From Nostoc sp. HK-01 (lineage in GTDB: Bacteria; Cyanobacteriota; Cyanobacteriia; Cyanobacteriales; Nostocaceae): a stretch of 64,000 bases of DNA. The notes beneath the pieces are model-generated. The model did not search any database, was not told the origin of the DNA, and saw only the letters and a list, made by a program, of their open reading frames with translations. Below, in pieces: positions 44,496 to 54,900 of this stretch. Each line of letters opens with the position of its first letter. The first letter of the stretch is position 1. Where the stretch lies: the NCBI GenBank assembly GCA_003990705.1, contig AP018318.1:4467501-4531500 (forward strand), read 5' to 3'. The translations under genes were made by a program, and so were the position numbers.

Positions 44496-46871
44496 TTACA
44501 ACTCTCTCAAGAAGGCGATAATTGCTCTTTGATCATCGCGTGAGAGAGAACGGAAACGAGCTATAGATTCCCGTGCTTCACTTCGATTAGTGGTTGAAAG
44601 AGGACTGTTATATGGTGGGCAAATGACATTCTGAGGATTTGGGCCGTAGTCTACGACAATCTTGTCACTGCTGGTAAGACTACCGTCATAGCCAAGTTTG
44701 TTGACGACTTTACCACCTGGAGGTACAGGACATCCACCACCTGGTAGAGTAGAAGTCTTAGAGTCATCGGGTGCAGGTAGGTCATGTAACTCAATCGCTG
44801 CCAACAGCGCTTCGTCTACATTGCGAACAACCAAAGGTTCATTCGTTGCGTCTCTATTGGTAGTTACAGTACCCGCAGGTGTGGTATCACGGTTGAGGAT
44901 GCTTAAGAAAACACGCGCATCGTGCATGAATGGAGGGCCAACTCTACCAATTCCCATTAGAGGTGGTGTACGGAAGCGATCGCCTGTAGCAGTTCCTCGC
45001 ACGTTGGAGAAGGAATCACTAGCAAAGTTACGCATTAGGTCATAGGTCATGAAGGTAGCAACATTGTTACCACTTGGTCTTTGACCAAATACATCAGCAC
45101 GGCTGACAAGAAATGGATCGCGGGGAATTGGGGAATTTCTCTCAACATCAATAACTGGGCCTCTATGGATATTAATATCCGAGAAAATAGGCGCCCAACG
45201 GTAGCTAAGAGCATCGATCAGTGCTTGGGCATCAGGCCCCAAGGATGGGTCGCCAACAGCCGGAGACTGACCAGTTCTTTGAACGGGAATATGACAGCTA
45301 ACGCAACCAACCATGCGATCGCTCTGGTTAATCGCATTGGTATCTAGACCATCGCCGCCTCTAGGCATCTTACCAGCAATCATCCGGTTGCTAAAGGCAA
45401 CCAAATCAATACCAAATAACTGCGCTCCTCTTTGAACTCTAGCAGCTGGATTGTTACCAGGTAGAGGTCTAGAAGGATCTTTAGCTCGGAGGACAGCTAA
45501 GAGATTTCTGCCGAATTCTGGGGGAGCCAACGAGCGAATGAAGTTGCGCTCACTAAATGGTCTGCTAACAGGCAGTTCTGGGTCAGGTATTTCGTTTCGA
45601 CAACCAGCATTATAAGGAGCAATCGCGGGGTTAGCAATATTTTGCTCAAAAGGAGAGATGCGGTTAGTCATACTCAGACTACCAAACATACCTCCAACAA
45701 TAAACTGCATCATCTCCGTACCGTTAGCACGTAGACCAAAACGTCCTAGCCCAAGGGCGAGGGCATCTTCTCGGCTACGATCCACATTCGGAGGAATTGT
45801 ATTGGTCACACCTGTGACGCAATCACCCGTACATTGGAAGAAAGGAGTTCTGAGGGAAGAATTGTCACCTCTAATATCGTTGGGGTCAGAAACGTTCATA
45901 ATATCCTGGTTGGGAATCGCTTCTATCAACCCACGACCAATATATGGAGGGCCCGCCAGTTCAGTAATAGCACGTCTAAATCCACTTGCACTCTTGCCAG
46001 TAGCTTTATCGAAGCCAATGAGGTTTCTATCTTCCGTAACGCTGGGGATAGCATCTGGTTTGCAATCTAGACCAAACCGCGCTCTGAGTTCTTCACTTGG
46101 AGGGCGTACGTGCTGTAAGAAACCACCAAAATCTTGACCACTAGGACTAGTAGCATTTAACGCATCAAAAATGACTGGTGATGCTGAAGCGTTAAAGTCA
46201 CCAAATACCGTAAATGCGGCGGTTCTTCCTGTACTATTTACCGCATCTAGTTCACGTAGTTCAGGATTTGTGGCTAGACTACGACGATTTAAGTCAGCCG
46301 TACCATCTGGATTGACCGGATCTAAGCGTCTACCAGGCGCTCTACCACCATTAACTTGAGTATCGCCAGATACAAAACTGTAGTTAGTAGGAGTTGATCT
46401 GTTAGCTCTACTGACGGTAGAAGTACCTGTGAGTAGCCCTTCATTGGGAACTGACTCCAGGTTATTCAGGTGACAACCCGCACATCGAGTTTGCATGGCC
46501 ATCGACCCAAAACCATTCTCAACTCTGTTTGGGGTAGTAAAGAACTCAGACCCTTCTAGTTCTCTTTCCTTCACTGAGTTTGGCAGAGAAGGAAAAACTA
46601 ATCTATCCAACTGAGCCACCGTATTAACTGGTGTAATGCCTACATCGCCAAAAGTATCACGACGTACACGCTCCACCGGACGCAGAGGGCGAGTAGGAGG
46701 TTCAACCACAAAGTTAGTGGCTACTTCGGCTCGTCTGCGGGCAAATAAGGTTTCTTCGTCAGGTAAGGCAATCTGACCGAAAACCTTTTGTGGGTTTATA
46801 TAGCCAATGAGTACTGAAAGGCCTAATGATAAACCCACTATCAATAAGAGAAATCTTTGTTGTTTTCGCAT
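44496..46871 (-). CDS. Exported diheme c-type cytochrome oxidoreductase (DHOR-like)
   Basis: A 791-residue exported protein. The N-terminus is a signal peptide (FLLLIVGLSLGLSVLIGY; likely cleaved after VFGQ). Two c-type heme sites are CAGCH (130-134) and CVSCH (523-527). Motifs near the end, FRTPPLMGIGRVGPPFMHDARV and a final AIIAFLREL, match the di-heme oxidoreductase (DHOR, peroxidase-related) family. It should act in the periplasm or thylakoid lumen as an electron-transfer enzyme; the substrate is unknown. It is much longer than typical DHOR proteins (about 450-500), with a large insert between the hemes. Its upstream region is 1.5 kb free of genes, and it ends in a strong terminator. Confidence 0.8.
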   Translation of the reverse strand: MRKQQRFLLLIVGLSLGLSVLIGYINPQKVFGQIALPDEETLFARRRAEVATNFVVEPPTRPLRPVERVRRDTFGDVGITPVNTVAQLDRLVFPSLPNSVKERELEGSEFFTTPNRVENGFGSMAMQTRCAGCHLNNLESVPNEGLLTGTSTVSRANRSTPTNYSFVSGDTQVNGGRAPGRRLDPVNPDGTADLNRRSLATNPELRELDAVNSTGRTAAFTVFGDFNASASPVIFDALNATSPSGQDFGGFLQHVRPPSEELRARFGLDCKPDAIPSVTEDRNLIGFDKATGKSASGFRRAITELAGPPYIGRGLIEAIPNQDIMNVSDPNDIRGDNSSLRTPFFQCTGDCVTGVTNTIPPNVDRSREDALALGLGRFGLRANGTEMMQFIVGGMFGSLSMTNRISPFEQNIANPAIAPYNAGCRNEIPDPELPVSRPFSERNFIRSLAPPEFGRNLLAVLRAKDPSRPLPGNNPAARVQRGAQLFGIDLVAFSNRMIAGKMPRGGDGLDTNAINQSDRMVGCVSCHIPVQRTGQSPAVGDPSLGPDAQALIDALSYRWAPIFSDINIHRGPVIDVERNSPIPRDPFLVSRADVFGQRPSGNNVATFMTYDLMRNFASDSFSNVRGTATGDRFRTPPLMGIGRVGPPFMHDARVFLSILNRDTTPAGTVTTNRDATNEPLVVRNVDEALLAAIELHDLPAPDDSKTSTLPGGGCPVPPGGKVVNKLGYDGSLTSSDKIVVDYGPNPQNVICPPYNSPLSTTNRSEARESIARFRSLSRDDQRAIIAFLREL

Positions 46872-46900
46872 TAACTAAGTTCCAAGCTTATTTAATATTT

Positions 46901-46972
46901 GAGTAATACAAACTCAAGGCTACCGATTCCGTATTAGGAGTAATACAAACTTAAAGCTACCTATTCCGCATT
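46901..46972. repeat. Direct repeat upstream of the diheme gene
   Basis: Two 35-bp copies, 46901-46935 and 46938-46972, with about 31 matching positions: both start GAGTAATACAAACT and include GCTACC.ATTCCG.ATT. The period is 37 bp. They start 30 bp before the diheme gene's ATG, within the likely leader or promoter, and could be a doubled regulator site. Confidence 0.7.
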
Positions 46973-47601
46973 GGATTTGTAGCTTTTTCGTAACTGAGTA
47001 CGAAGAAAACAAGCAAAGCATTTATCCCAATACTTTAGAACTTAAGTTCGCAAATACCTGGGTAACTAATTACACTGTATATTACTACAATATCAGAGTA
47101 AAAGGAAATTTTTGTTAAGTATATACTGTTAAATATTTCTACATAAACTATCGAGAATACATCAAGATATTATGAAGTTAATGTCACGCTAAAGCTCAGT
47201 TTATGTAATCTTTAAATTCAAGTTATTTCCCTCACAAAGTTAAAAAAATCTTTAAAGAAATAACTATTAAGAAAGAATATGCTGCTAGAAAGTGAATGCT
47301 TACAGGCTTGATATCTACAGCTAAAAATTGGGCGAAATAGCCCAAAATTAGAGACTTTACTATAGTATGCTTCATTTTTACATTACTTAATTAAGCAAGC
47401 ATATTGCTTGCCCCACAATAGTTTTCTCAACTGTAAATGAATTGATATAGCAGAGCGAAAGATACTCTACGTCTAAGTTTGCTGATGAATTTGCTAGTTA
47501 ACTAATAGACACACAATACAAGGCTGTTATATCCAGCCTCGACATTGAATCTTTGTATCTATTAAGGTTGACTTTCCAGCAATATTATGTGTTAAGAACC
47601 T

Positions 47602-47641
47602 TGATGGATTTTGCTTATCCATGATGGATTTTGCTTATCCA
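47602..47641. repeat. Perfect 20-bp tandem duplication
   Basis: TGATGGATTTTGCTTATCCA occurs twice in a row without any difference (47602-47621 and 47622-47641). Each unit contains the partial dyad TGGAT/ATCCA. It is probably a slippage duplication. Confidence 0.85.
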
Positions 47642-47657
47642 TAATCTATTTTAAAAA

Positions 47658-47774
47658 AGCATATAGCTTTCAATCAGTAAATAGATTTAACAAAATTTCA
47701 CCAGTTAGCATTGGGAAATGCTCTCAAAACAGCACATAACTTTAAAGCAGTAAATAGATTTAACAAAATTTCAC
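47658..47774. repeat. Spaced direct repeat, 44-bp units with identical 27-bp core
   Basis: Units at 47658-47701 and 47731-47774 have a 73-bp period. The last 27 bases of each are identical (beginning CAGTAAATAGATTTAACAAA), and the first 17 differ at several positions (AGCATATAGCTTTCAAT against AGCACATAACTTTAAAG). Confidence 0.8.
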
Positions 47775-48411
47775 TCACAATATTAATCAATAGTTATTGT
47801 TAAGAGGTATTCTCAATAGCTAGTATGATACAAAACTAAAGTCAGATCTAAATCTAACTAAATAGCACGTATTCCTCATCTATTGCATAAATGCACTATG
47901 AATTCTTCGCGCCGTTGCTCGAAGTAAAATTTATTCCGCTAATCAGTAACACCTAAATTGGGGTGGTTGCATTAATAGTATTGACGCAATGGTTTGAAGG
48001 TTTTGAACATTCGCTGTTCACCCCAAACATTGATGTCTTCGTCATTAACATGCTTAAACTCAAGACTTACATACAGGAAATGGAAAACAGAGCGACAGAA
48101 GACACAGAGCAAACGTAGGGAATAGGGTTGTAGCAGTTTTTTGCGTAAGCCTTAGCATCAAATTATCATACCAAACATCATACGCTATCAAACTGAATTT
48201 CACATTAAGTTAAGATGCGTTTGCTCTGTAATATCGTGTCCGGTGAAAGACTTATTATTAAGGTCGTTTCTCTTTATGGACGATACAAATATAGGTGTAG
48301 AGGCGATCGCCTTACGCGGTGGGAATGCTAAGAGTAAATGCCCGTATGAGTTCTTGTCAGTAATGGGACAAAAATATTTATAGTCATTGCGAGCGTTAGC
48401 GTCTTGCAATG

Positions 48412-48650
48412 TAACGTGATGTGCAACTTATTTTTGAAACCCCACTTTCATTCCTCTCACGCCAGTTGCTACAACGGGGGGAACCCCCCTTCGGGTTCGC
48501 AGTTCCTTCAAGTCGGCAAAGCCGCCCAACGGACTGCTCACCGCAACGCACTGGCTCCCCGCAACGGAGAGAGGCTTTGATTTTTGCTCCCCTTCCCTAC
48601 AAGGGAACGGGTTGGGGATTAGGTTTGAGAAAAAGTTGCACACGGCGTAA
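48412..48650 (+). repeat. MITE-like element, family 1, copy 4, carrying a 99-bp insertion
   Basis: It starts TAACGTGATGTGCAACTT and ends with the complement of TTACGCCGTGTGCAACTT. Removing the insertion at 48459-48557 leaves the normal modules (CTCTC-CCCGCAACGGAGAG and CCCCTTCCCTACAAGGGAACG). It lies just downstream of mgtE. Confidence 0.75.
48459..48557 (+). repeat. 99-bp nested insertion, copy B
   Basis: It begins ACGCCAGTTGCTACAACGGG and ends CGCAACGCACTGGCTC, and is identical by eye to copy A (14242-14340, complementary strand). Here it interrupts the left arm of its host (CCTCTC, then CCCGCAACGG), whereas copy A interrupts the right arm. Rejoining the flanks restores the uninterrupted host exactly, with no duplicated target. 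The host base triplet after the insertion point is CCC in both cases. Confidence 0.75.
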
Positions 48651-48718
48651 TGTATATCTGATTACTTATATGTGTCAAGATTTTGGTGAATTTGTATGAC
48701 TTCTGAATTATGCTGTAA

Positions 48719-50071
48719 TTATTGCGGTAGATGGAAAACGTGTAAAGCTACAGAAATTAAAGTTAGGAAGGTTAAAAAGCCAATAGTATCTAGCATAGTG
48801 GTGACTAACGGCCCACTTACTAAAGCTGGATCAAGCTTGAGGCGTTTTAAACCCATTGGTAGTAGTGTACCGAGAGTTACGGCCACCATTGTATTAGTAG
48901 CCATGACTGTGCCTGCAATTAAACCTACCCACCTTTCTTGAGGTTTCGCCCAGATCATTGATAACGCCATCATGGTTAAAGCTAAGACTACTGCTGTACC
49001 TAACCCAGCGAGAATTTCTTTACGGAGAATTTTAAAAGTATCTCTGGGTGTGACCTCCCCTACACCTAAACCTCTAATTGTCACGGTTAAGGCTTGAATT
49101 CCCACAGTCCCGCCTGTGTTAGAAAAAATTGGCATAATCACGGCTAAAACTGGGACAGCTGCAATTACAGATTGAAAAGGTGCGATCGCACTTGCCGCAC
49201 CTATATATAATGCCATAATTGCCAATAACCACGGTAAGCGCTTACGCATCGTGACTAGAGGTGCAGACAAAGCTTCTTCATCACCACTCACCCCGGCTAA
49301 CTTTTGGATATCTTCGGTAGCTTCTTCTTCCAAAATATCAATCACATCATCAATGGTGATGATGCCGACTAATCTCTCTTCCCTGTCAACCACTGGGATA
49401 GCGATTAAGTCGTAACGCTTCATAATTTGGGCAACTTCTTCTTGCGGTGTTTCCGTTTTTACCTTAATGACGCGATCGCTGGAAATATCCCGAATATAAA
49501 CATCGGGGAAGGTAAACAATAACTGACGCAAGGAAACTACTCTAACAAGTTTGCGGTTATTGTCTGTGACGTAAGCATAGTAAATTGTTTCTTTGTCTTC
49601 GTCTTGGCGGCGAATTTTGCTTAAGGCTTCACCGACAGTCAAACCTTCTTGCAACCGCACATATTCTGTGGTCATTACCCGGCCAGCAGTACCTTCGGGA
49701 TAACCCAGAATTGTCGCTGTAGCTTGTCTTTGTTCTGGACTTAGCTGTTGTAATAAGCGTTTAACTACCCCAGCCGGTAACTCATCAAATAATTCTGCCC
49801 GTTCATCGGGACTCATCGCCTCCATGATTTGGGCTACTTGGACATTATGCAGGGAATTAATTAGTTCTTCCTGCAATTCTGTTGGTAGATATTCAAAAAC
49901 ATCAATTGCTTGAGCTTTATTTAAAAGACGAAAAGCGATCGCTCGCTGTTTTTCTGGTAATTGTGTAATATATTCCCCGACATCTACGGGTTGTAACCGA
50001 TTTAAATCACACTTAAGTTGATTTAAATCACTGACATCAAACAGTGAATCACGAATGTCCTGTATGAGCAT
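48719..50071 (-). CDS. mgtE: Magnesium transporter MgtE
   Basis: A 450-residue Mg2+ channel. An N-terminal helical superhelix domain (about 1-130: VGEYITQLPEKQRAIAFRLL, LPTELQEELINSL) is followed by two CBS domains (about 135-255: YPEGTAGRVMTTEYV, IPVVDREERLVGIITIDDVIDIL) and five membrane helices (from about 285), with the pore motif NTGGTVGIQALTVTIRGL and LPMGLKRLKLDPALVSGPLVTT split over its end. The cytoplasmic domains close the pore when Mg2+ is high. AGGAGGT precedes the ATG, 3 nt away, inside a leader that can fold (50075-50159). Confidence 0.95.
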   Translation of the reverse strand: MLIQDIRDSLFDVSDLNQLKCDLNRLQPVDVGEYITQLPEKQRAIAFRLLNKAQAIDVFEYLPTELQEELINSLHNVQVAQIMEAMSPDERAELFDELPAGVVKRLLQQLSPEQRQATATILGYPEGTAGRVMTTEYVRLQEGLTVGEALSKIRRQDEDKETIYYAYVTDNNRKLVRVVSLRQLLFTFPDVYIRDISSDRVIKVKTETPQEEVAQIMKRYDLIAIPVVDREERLVGIITIDDVIDILEEEATEDIQKLAGVSGDEEALSAPLVTMRKRLPWLLAIMALYIGAASAIAPFQSVIAAVPVLAVIMPIFSNTGGTVGIQALTVTIRGLGVGEVTPRDTFKILRKEILAGLGTAVVLALTMMALSMIWAKPQERWVGLIAGTVMATNTMVAVTLGTLLPMGLKRLKLDPALVSGPLVTTMLDTIGFLTFLTLISVALHVFHLPQ

Positions 50072-50074
50072 AAT

Positions 50075-50159
50075 ACCTCCTATGTGCCTCCCCCGCGCCG
50101 AGAGACACGCTCACTAGCTTAGAGGAGGTTCGTACTGCCGTCTTGTGGACTTTTGTCCA
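50075..50159 (-). promoter_or_regulatory. Structured mgtE mRNA leader that can hide the ribosome site
   Basis: On the minus strand, the ribosome site AGGAGGT (complement of 50075-50081) is exactly complementary to ACCTCCT upstream (complement of 50123-50129). Between them GTGTCTCTC and GGGGAGGCAC form a further nine-pair hairpin with G-U pairs and a GGCGCG loop. Upstream again, TGGAC-AAAA-GTCCA (50146-50159) forms a small hairpin. This arrangement could control translation, for example by Mg2+ or temperature. It does not match the M-box pattern I know. The pairing is seen; the regulation is inferred. Confidence 0.5.
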
Positions 50160-50635
50160 TAAAATCTCAACAACTCAATATCGATAGCCCATCAAGGCAT
50201 CGCTAAATGATCATCGTAACTTGGAATCGCGCGATCTGCTCAATTTTCAGTATCTATGTACCAAATTTGTATTATTTCGTACAAGTACACTATTAATTAC
50301 CCTGATTTTCTATTAACTAGTGTCGATTTTACTATTGCTAAAATTTGTGTCAAGCAAATGTAGCGGTTTACTGGCAAAATTTACAGAGTCAAAATATTTA
50401 CATATACTCATTAGTATTGGCTTGAAGATTAAAGGTAGATTTGTTAGCTCTCATGAAAACTATCAAACCTACCACCTTCATCAAACACGAGCTTTAGAGC
50501 GTATAAAACTTTCTCCAGAAAGACAAAGCTAAGAACAAAAGCACTATCTTTAGAGGCAAATTCCTGATAGTGTAGCGTATCGGAACTTACATATACTTAT
50601 AAGTGCTTCTAAAACTATTCTGCTGTTCCCCTGCT
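50160..50635. other. Intergenic region upstream of mgtE
   Basis: It should contain the mgtE promoter. A 70-codon open frame near 50320-50532 (plus strand) has no ATG at a ribosome site and no recognisable sequence, so I do not call it a gene. Nothing else stands out. Confidence 0.4.
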
Positions 50636-50992
50636 TTATTCCTCTTCTGGCATTGGTAAATCTAAGGCTATCAACAAAGCCTGAGATAAATGAGCCATTA
50701 CCAATTGTGAAACTGCACCTCTTAAACGTAAAAAGCGGGTTTTCGATAATACCCGCACTTGATCTGCCATTGCGATCGAATCTCTTTTGAGTCCACCATC
50801 AGGTGCTAAAATTAACACCTGGGTTGGGTAAACTCGCTTTCCTGATTGATAAGTAGTGCAGGGAACTGCCAAAACGACCGGACTCGAAGAATTAATTGCA
50901 TCACGACTAACAATAATCACTGGGCGAGTCCCTCCTTGCTCTGAACCTTCATTGGACTCTAGTCGAGCATCATAGACCTCACCCCTCCTCAT
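50636..50992 (-). CDS. MazF/PemK-type mRNA interferase toxin
   Basis: A 118-residue ribonuclease toxin. It starts MRRGEVYDARL at ATG 50992, then GGTRPVIIVSRDAINSSSP, AVPCTTYQ, and LKRDSIAMADQVRVLSKTRFLRLRG, all typical of the MazF fold (the RPVIIVS strand and the DQVR/D-x-R region form the active site). The ATG overlaps the antitoxin stop (TAATG), giving coupled translation. An open frame 11 codons longer is not needed. The pair makes a type II toxin-antitoxin module. Confidence 0.9.
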   Translation of the reverse strand: MRRGEVYDARLESNEGSEQGGTRPVIIVSRDAINSSSPVVLAVPCTTYQSGKRVYPTQVLILAPDGGLKRDSIAMADQVRVLSKTRFLRLRGAVSQLVMAHLSQALLIALDLPMPEEE

Positions 50993-51264
50993 TACAGAGA
51001 TTCCTCTAACAGAAAAGCCTCCCACTGAGCAGCGGCGAATTCAGTTTCTAGTTTGAGTACCTCTGCCTGATAATCATTATCGCTGGTCATTTCTGCCAAA
51101 GCAGCATCAATTGCGGCTCTTTTCTGTGCTGCTAATTCTCGACGTATTGCTTGCACCATAAAATCATTACGACTTCTTGCTTTGCCTTCTAAAACTGCCT
51201 GGTCAGTTGCTTCTAAAAGTTCCCGTGGTATTGCTAGTGTAGTGCGAACGGATTCGGCTTTCAT
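50992..51264 (-). CDS. Ribbon-helix-helix antitoxin of the MazF-type toxin
   Basis: A 90-residue protein with an N-terminal RHH DNA-binding region (VRTTLAIPRELLEATDQAVLEGKARSRNDFMVQAIRRELAAQ split in strand, helix, helix) and a charged C-terminal helix (SDNDYQAEVLKLETEFAAAQWEAFLLEE) that should wrap the toxin. It precedes and overlaps the toxin gene by one base. As is usual, it probably represses its own promoter just upstream of 51264. Confidence 0.88.
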   Translation of the reverse strand: MKAESVRTTLAIPRELLEATDQAVLEGKARSRNDFMVQAIRRELAAQKRAAIDAALAEMTSDNDYQAEVLKLETEFAAAQWEAFLLEESL

Positions 51265-51912
51265 GTAGTGATGATTATTTTGATGTCTTCAGTGACGACT
51301 TCTATGATATCACTCTTAATCGCACTCCGACCCTTGGAGTTCTACTGAAGACCCTGTAGCAACTAAAATTTTGACCCTACAGTAGTACCTAATCAGTAAT
51401 AGAAAAGACTTTTGCTCTCAGTAATAGCATGTTCACATTACATATTGAGTTACAAAACTGAGCCATAGGAAAAAGTTCAGATTCCATCAATATCTTAGGA
51501 ATCTGGACTAAGGATGAGCTACTATTTTCTACTTAAGTAGAAAGAGTTAGCTTGTGGTTAATCTTCAGTAATTAGGCAGAAAATAAATTTTTTTTGTAAC
51601 TTTGCTTGAATCAATGGTTTTTTGCGTGAAACATCTGCATAAAGTTCAAACTGTACTAATTCGATTTAGCTGTGATTCACATCCTGCACAGAAGAAATCG
51701 TGGCGATAAATGTGAGTATAAAATTATCTGCGTATTCATAAAGCTTTGCATAAATCTCCATTTCTGTGAAAAATTCATTCACAACTGTGTAACTAAATGG
51801 CTACTAACACGAGATAATAAGTAGTCTCTACTACCCTTAGCTGTAATCTCATTACCCATTACAGAACAATTCTCTGCACAGCCACAGGGTGAAATTTTGC
51901 CAGGTTTCTTGA
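51265..51912. other. Intergenic region, promoter space of the antitoxin and the 51913 gene
   Basis: 650 bp without a gene. One hairpin, CAGATTCC/GGAATCTG (51478-51505, 12-nt loop), stands out. The rest is AT-rich. I find no other repeat or RNA. Confidence 0.4.
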
Positions 51913-54900
51913 ATGAGTATGAAAACAGCCACCGAATTACAAACTCGACTGGAGCATTACTACCAGCAAATCAAAACTATTATTCTCACGCGTCAAAATC
52001 CGATTACTGGTTTGCTACCTGCGAGTACCGCCATTACGGCTCATGGTGATTATACAGATGCTTGGGTAAGAGACAATGTTTACAGTATTTTGGCGGTTTG
52101 GGGTTTAGCGCTGGCGTACCGCAAAGTGGATGAAGATAAGGGACGCACTTACGAACTAGAACACAGTGTAATTAAGCTGATGCGTGGGTTGCTGTTTGCG
52201 ATGATGCGACAGGCGCATAAAGTTGAGCAGTTTAAACATACTCAATCACCTTTAGATGGCTTACATGCCAAATACAACACTGCAACTGGAGACATTGTAG
52301 TAGGTGATGATGAGTGGGGACATTTACAACTTGATGCCACATCTATATTTATACTGATGCTGGCACAAATGACCGCTTCAGGATTGCCGATTATTTATAC
52401 AATTGATGAAGTAAACTTTGTGCAGAACTTGGTTTACTACATTGGACGAGCTTACCGCACACCCGATTATGGTATCTGGGAACGAGGTAATAAAATCAAT
52501 CATGGTAGTGCTGAGTTGAATGCTAGTTCTGTAGGGATGGCGAAAGCAGCACTAGAAGCCATCAATGAACTAGATTTATTTGGGGTGAGGGGAAGTCAAG
52601 CATCGGTAATTCATGTGCTACCTGATGAGATTGCCCGCGCCCGAAGTACCTTAGAATCACTATTACCGAGAGAATCTGCATCAAAAGAAATTGATGCGGC
52701 ACTGTTGAGTATTATTAGTTATCCGGCTTTTGCGGTGGAGAATGTAGATTTACGCGATTCTCCCAAGGAGACGCTACGCGATTCTCCTAAGGAGACGCTA
52801 CGCGAACGCACTTTTAACGATATCATCAACAAACTCCAAGGCAAATACGGCTGTAAACGCTTCTTGCGTGACGGACATCAAACTGTTTTAGAAGATAACC
52901 AGCGCTTACACTACGAACCTTGGGAATTAAAGCAATTTGAGCATATCGAATGTGAATGGCCGTTATTTTTCACTTATTTACTACTTGATGGTTTATTTCG
53001 CAATGATCAACAGCAGGTTCAACAATATCAAGAGCTTTTAACATCACTATTAGTAGAACGTGACGGTTATTATTTACTGCCAGAACTATATTATGTGCCA
53101 GCAGAAAATATAGAAGCAGAAAAGTTAGCCCCTCAAAGTCAACCGCGATTACCGAATGAAAACATCCCCTTAGTCTGGGCGCAAAGTTTATATTTTCTCG
53201 GACAAATGTTAAGTGAAGGTTTACTGGCTGTGGGTGATATTGACCCATTAGGCAGACATTTATCTATAGGCAAAACCCGCGAAGCCCTAGTACAAATTGC
53301 CTTGTTAGCAGAAGATGATGACTTACAAGCAAAACTAGCAGTTCAGGGAATTGAAACTCAAACCCCCAAGCAAGTAGAACCAATTCAAGTCAGAAAAGCT
53401 GGGGAATTATCAACTATTTATACCCAAATTGGACGCAATGATAAACTTGGTTTAACTGGGCGGCCAGTGCGAAGATTGCGGAGTTTAACAACATCCCGCA
53501 TCTTTCGGATTTGTGGTGAAACGGTGGTATTTTTGCCGTCATTTTTAGATGCTCAACAGTTTTATTTAACTCTGGATTACCATTTTTTAGTCGATCAAAT
53601 TAGAAGCGAACTGGCTTATATTCAACAATATTGGAGTGATTTAGGTCGTCCGATTTTAACTTTAATGTTGACGCACACCATGTTAGAAATTGGTGCGGAA
53701 GCATTACTTGAATTGATGCAGGAACTCAAAGATGGTGTTTGCAATGGTGTACGCGTCAAATTAGGTAGACTGAATCAGTTAATGCTGACAGGTGCAATTC
53801 AAAGAATTGATTTTCTACAAGATGCCGAATTTTATCAGTCAGCAATGCAAGATGCTGCACCACATTGTTATTATTTGGCTTATCATCCTGGTAAAAGTTG
53901 GCGCTTAGGGCATACCCAAGAATTTCAAATGGAGTGCCAAACTAACTTAGGATTTTTATTGTCTGCTTTACGAGCTTCGGAAAATCTTTATGAGCAAATT
54001 GAATTATTGCAGACTTTAACTCGCTTGCAAGGATTAGAATTTGACACTGGATTTGCTGGCCCCCATACTCGCGTTACAGTTGCTAGTCTACTGGATGAAG
54101 TTTACACCAAAGCCGGCGATTTAGGCCTCTGGGCAGTAGTGCGTCGGGCGGCTGGGTTACTACAGATGGTTGATATTGGCTTATCAGATGCAGTCACTAG
54201 TATCTTGGTGCGTGGTAAGCAGATAGCTGTAGGGAGAGCGTATAGCGAAGCATCATTGATTACTGTACCCATGCCTCATAACGAAATTGCTGAGAAAATC
54301 AAGCATTTTTGTCGTGAAGATATTCGCGATCGCGTTCTCACACAAGAAATATTACTGTATCTGGGGACTCTGATTCGCTCGGAAACAGAATTATTTCAAG
54401 GACTGTTAACTTTACGCGTTGGTTATCTCATCTTATTAATTACCAGCGAACTAGCACAAGAATTACGCGCCACCCAAGATGAAGCCTACGAACAGTTAAT
54501 GGAACTTTCGCCCTTTGAAATCAAAATGCGCTTGCGTCAGGTATTAACTGGTTATACCGGGATGAGTAATTTGTTGCGCCAACAGGAATCATTGCACGTC
54601 AAGCAAAAAGAAAGCGATATTGAATGGGTAGTGCTACCAACAATTGCTGAAGAAATCGAAGTTCCTGCGGGTGGTTGGCGACGCTTTCGCCAAGCCGGAG
54701 GAGCTATTAACCGTGTACCCAAAAACTTTTTTCAGCAAGTTTGGCTGTTGATGAAACATTGCAAAGGCTTAGTTATTGGGGATAAATTAGAGCGCCGTAA
54801 CCGTTTAGATAGCGAGGTGATGTTATCCGAAATGACCGCTGGCGAAAAGAATTTTGCTTTGCGAGTTGAGCATTTATTAAATAAAATCGAAGCGCCAGAA

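Larger units (their letters stand above)
46872..48411. other. 1.5-kb gene-free AT-rich region
   Basis: No reading frame here looks coding. The region holds three sets of direct repeats (46901-46972, 47602-47641, 47658-47774), described separately, and near 48300-48350 a fragment of a dispersed palindromic repeat (CGCGGTGGGAATGCTAAGAG). It is the longest non-coding stretch in the window and lies upstream of the diheme gene. An unannotated small RNA or a decayed gene is possible. Confidence 0.5.

Noticed and set aside
48200-48409. A 69-codon minus-strand open frame
   Set aside because: It runs through a dispersed repeat fragment and has no homologous motif or ribosome site.
50075-50159. M-box (ykoK) Mg2+ riboswitch
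   Set aside because: The conserved M-box core sequences are absent; only a self-pairing leader is seen, so it is reported as an unnamed structure.
50320-50532. A 70-codon open frame upstream of mgtE
   Set aside because: It has a weak start, no ribosome site, no recognisable sequence and odd composition. It may be chance.
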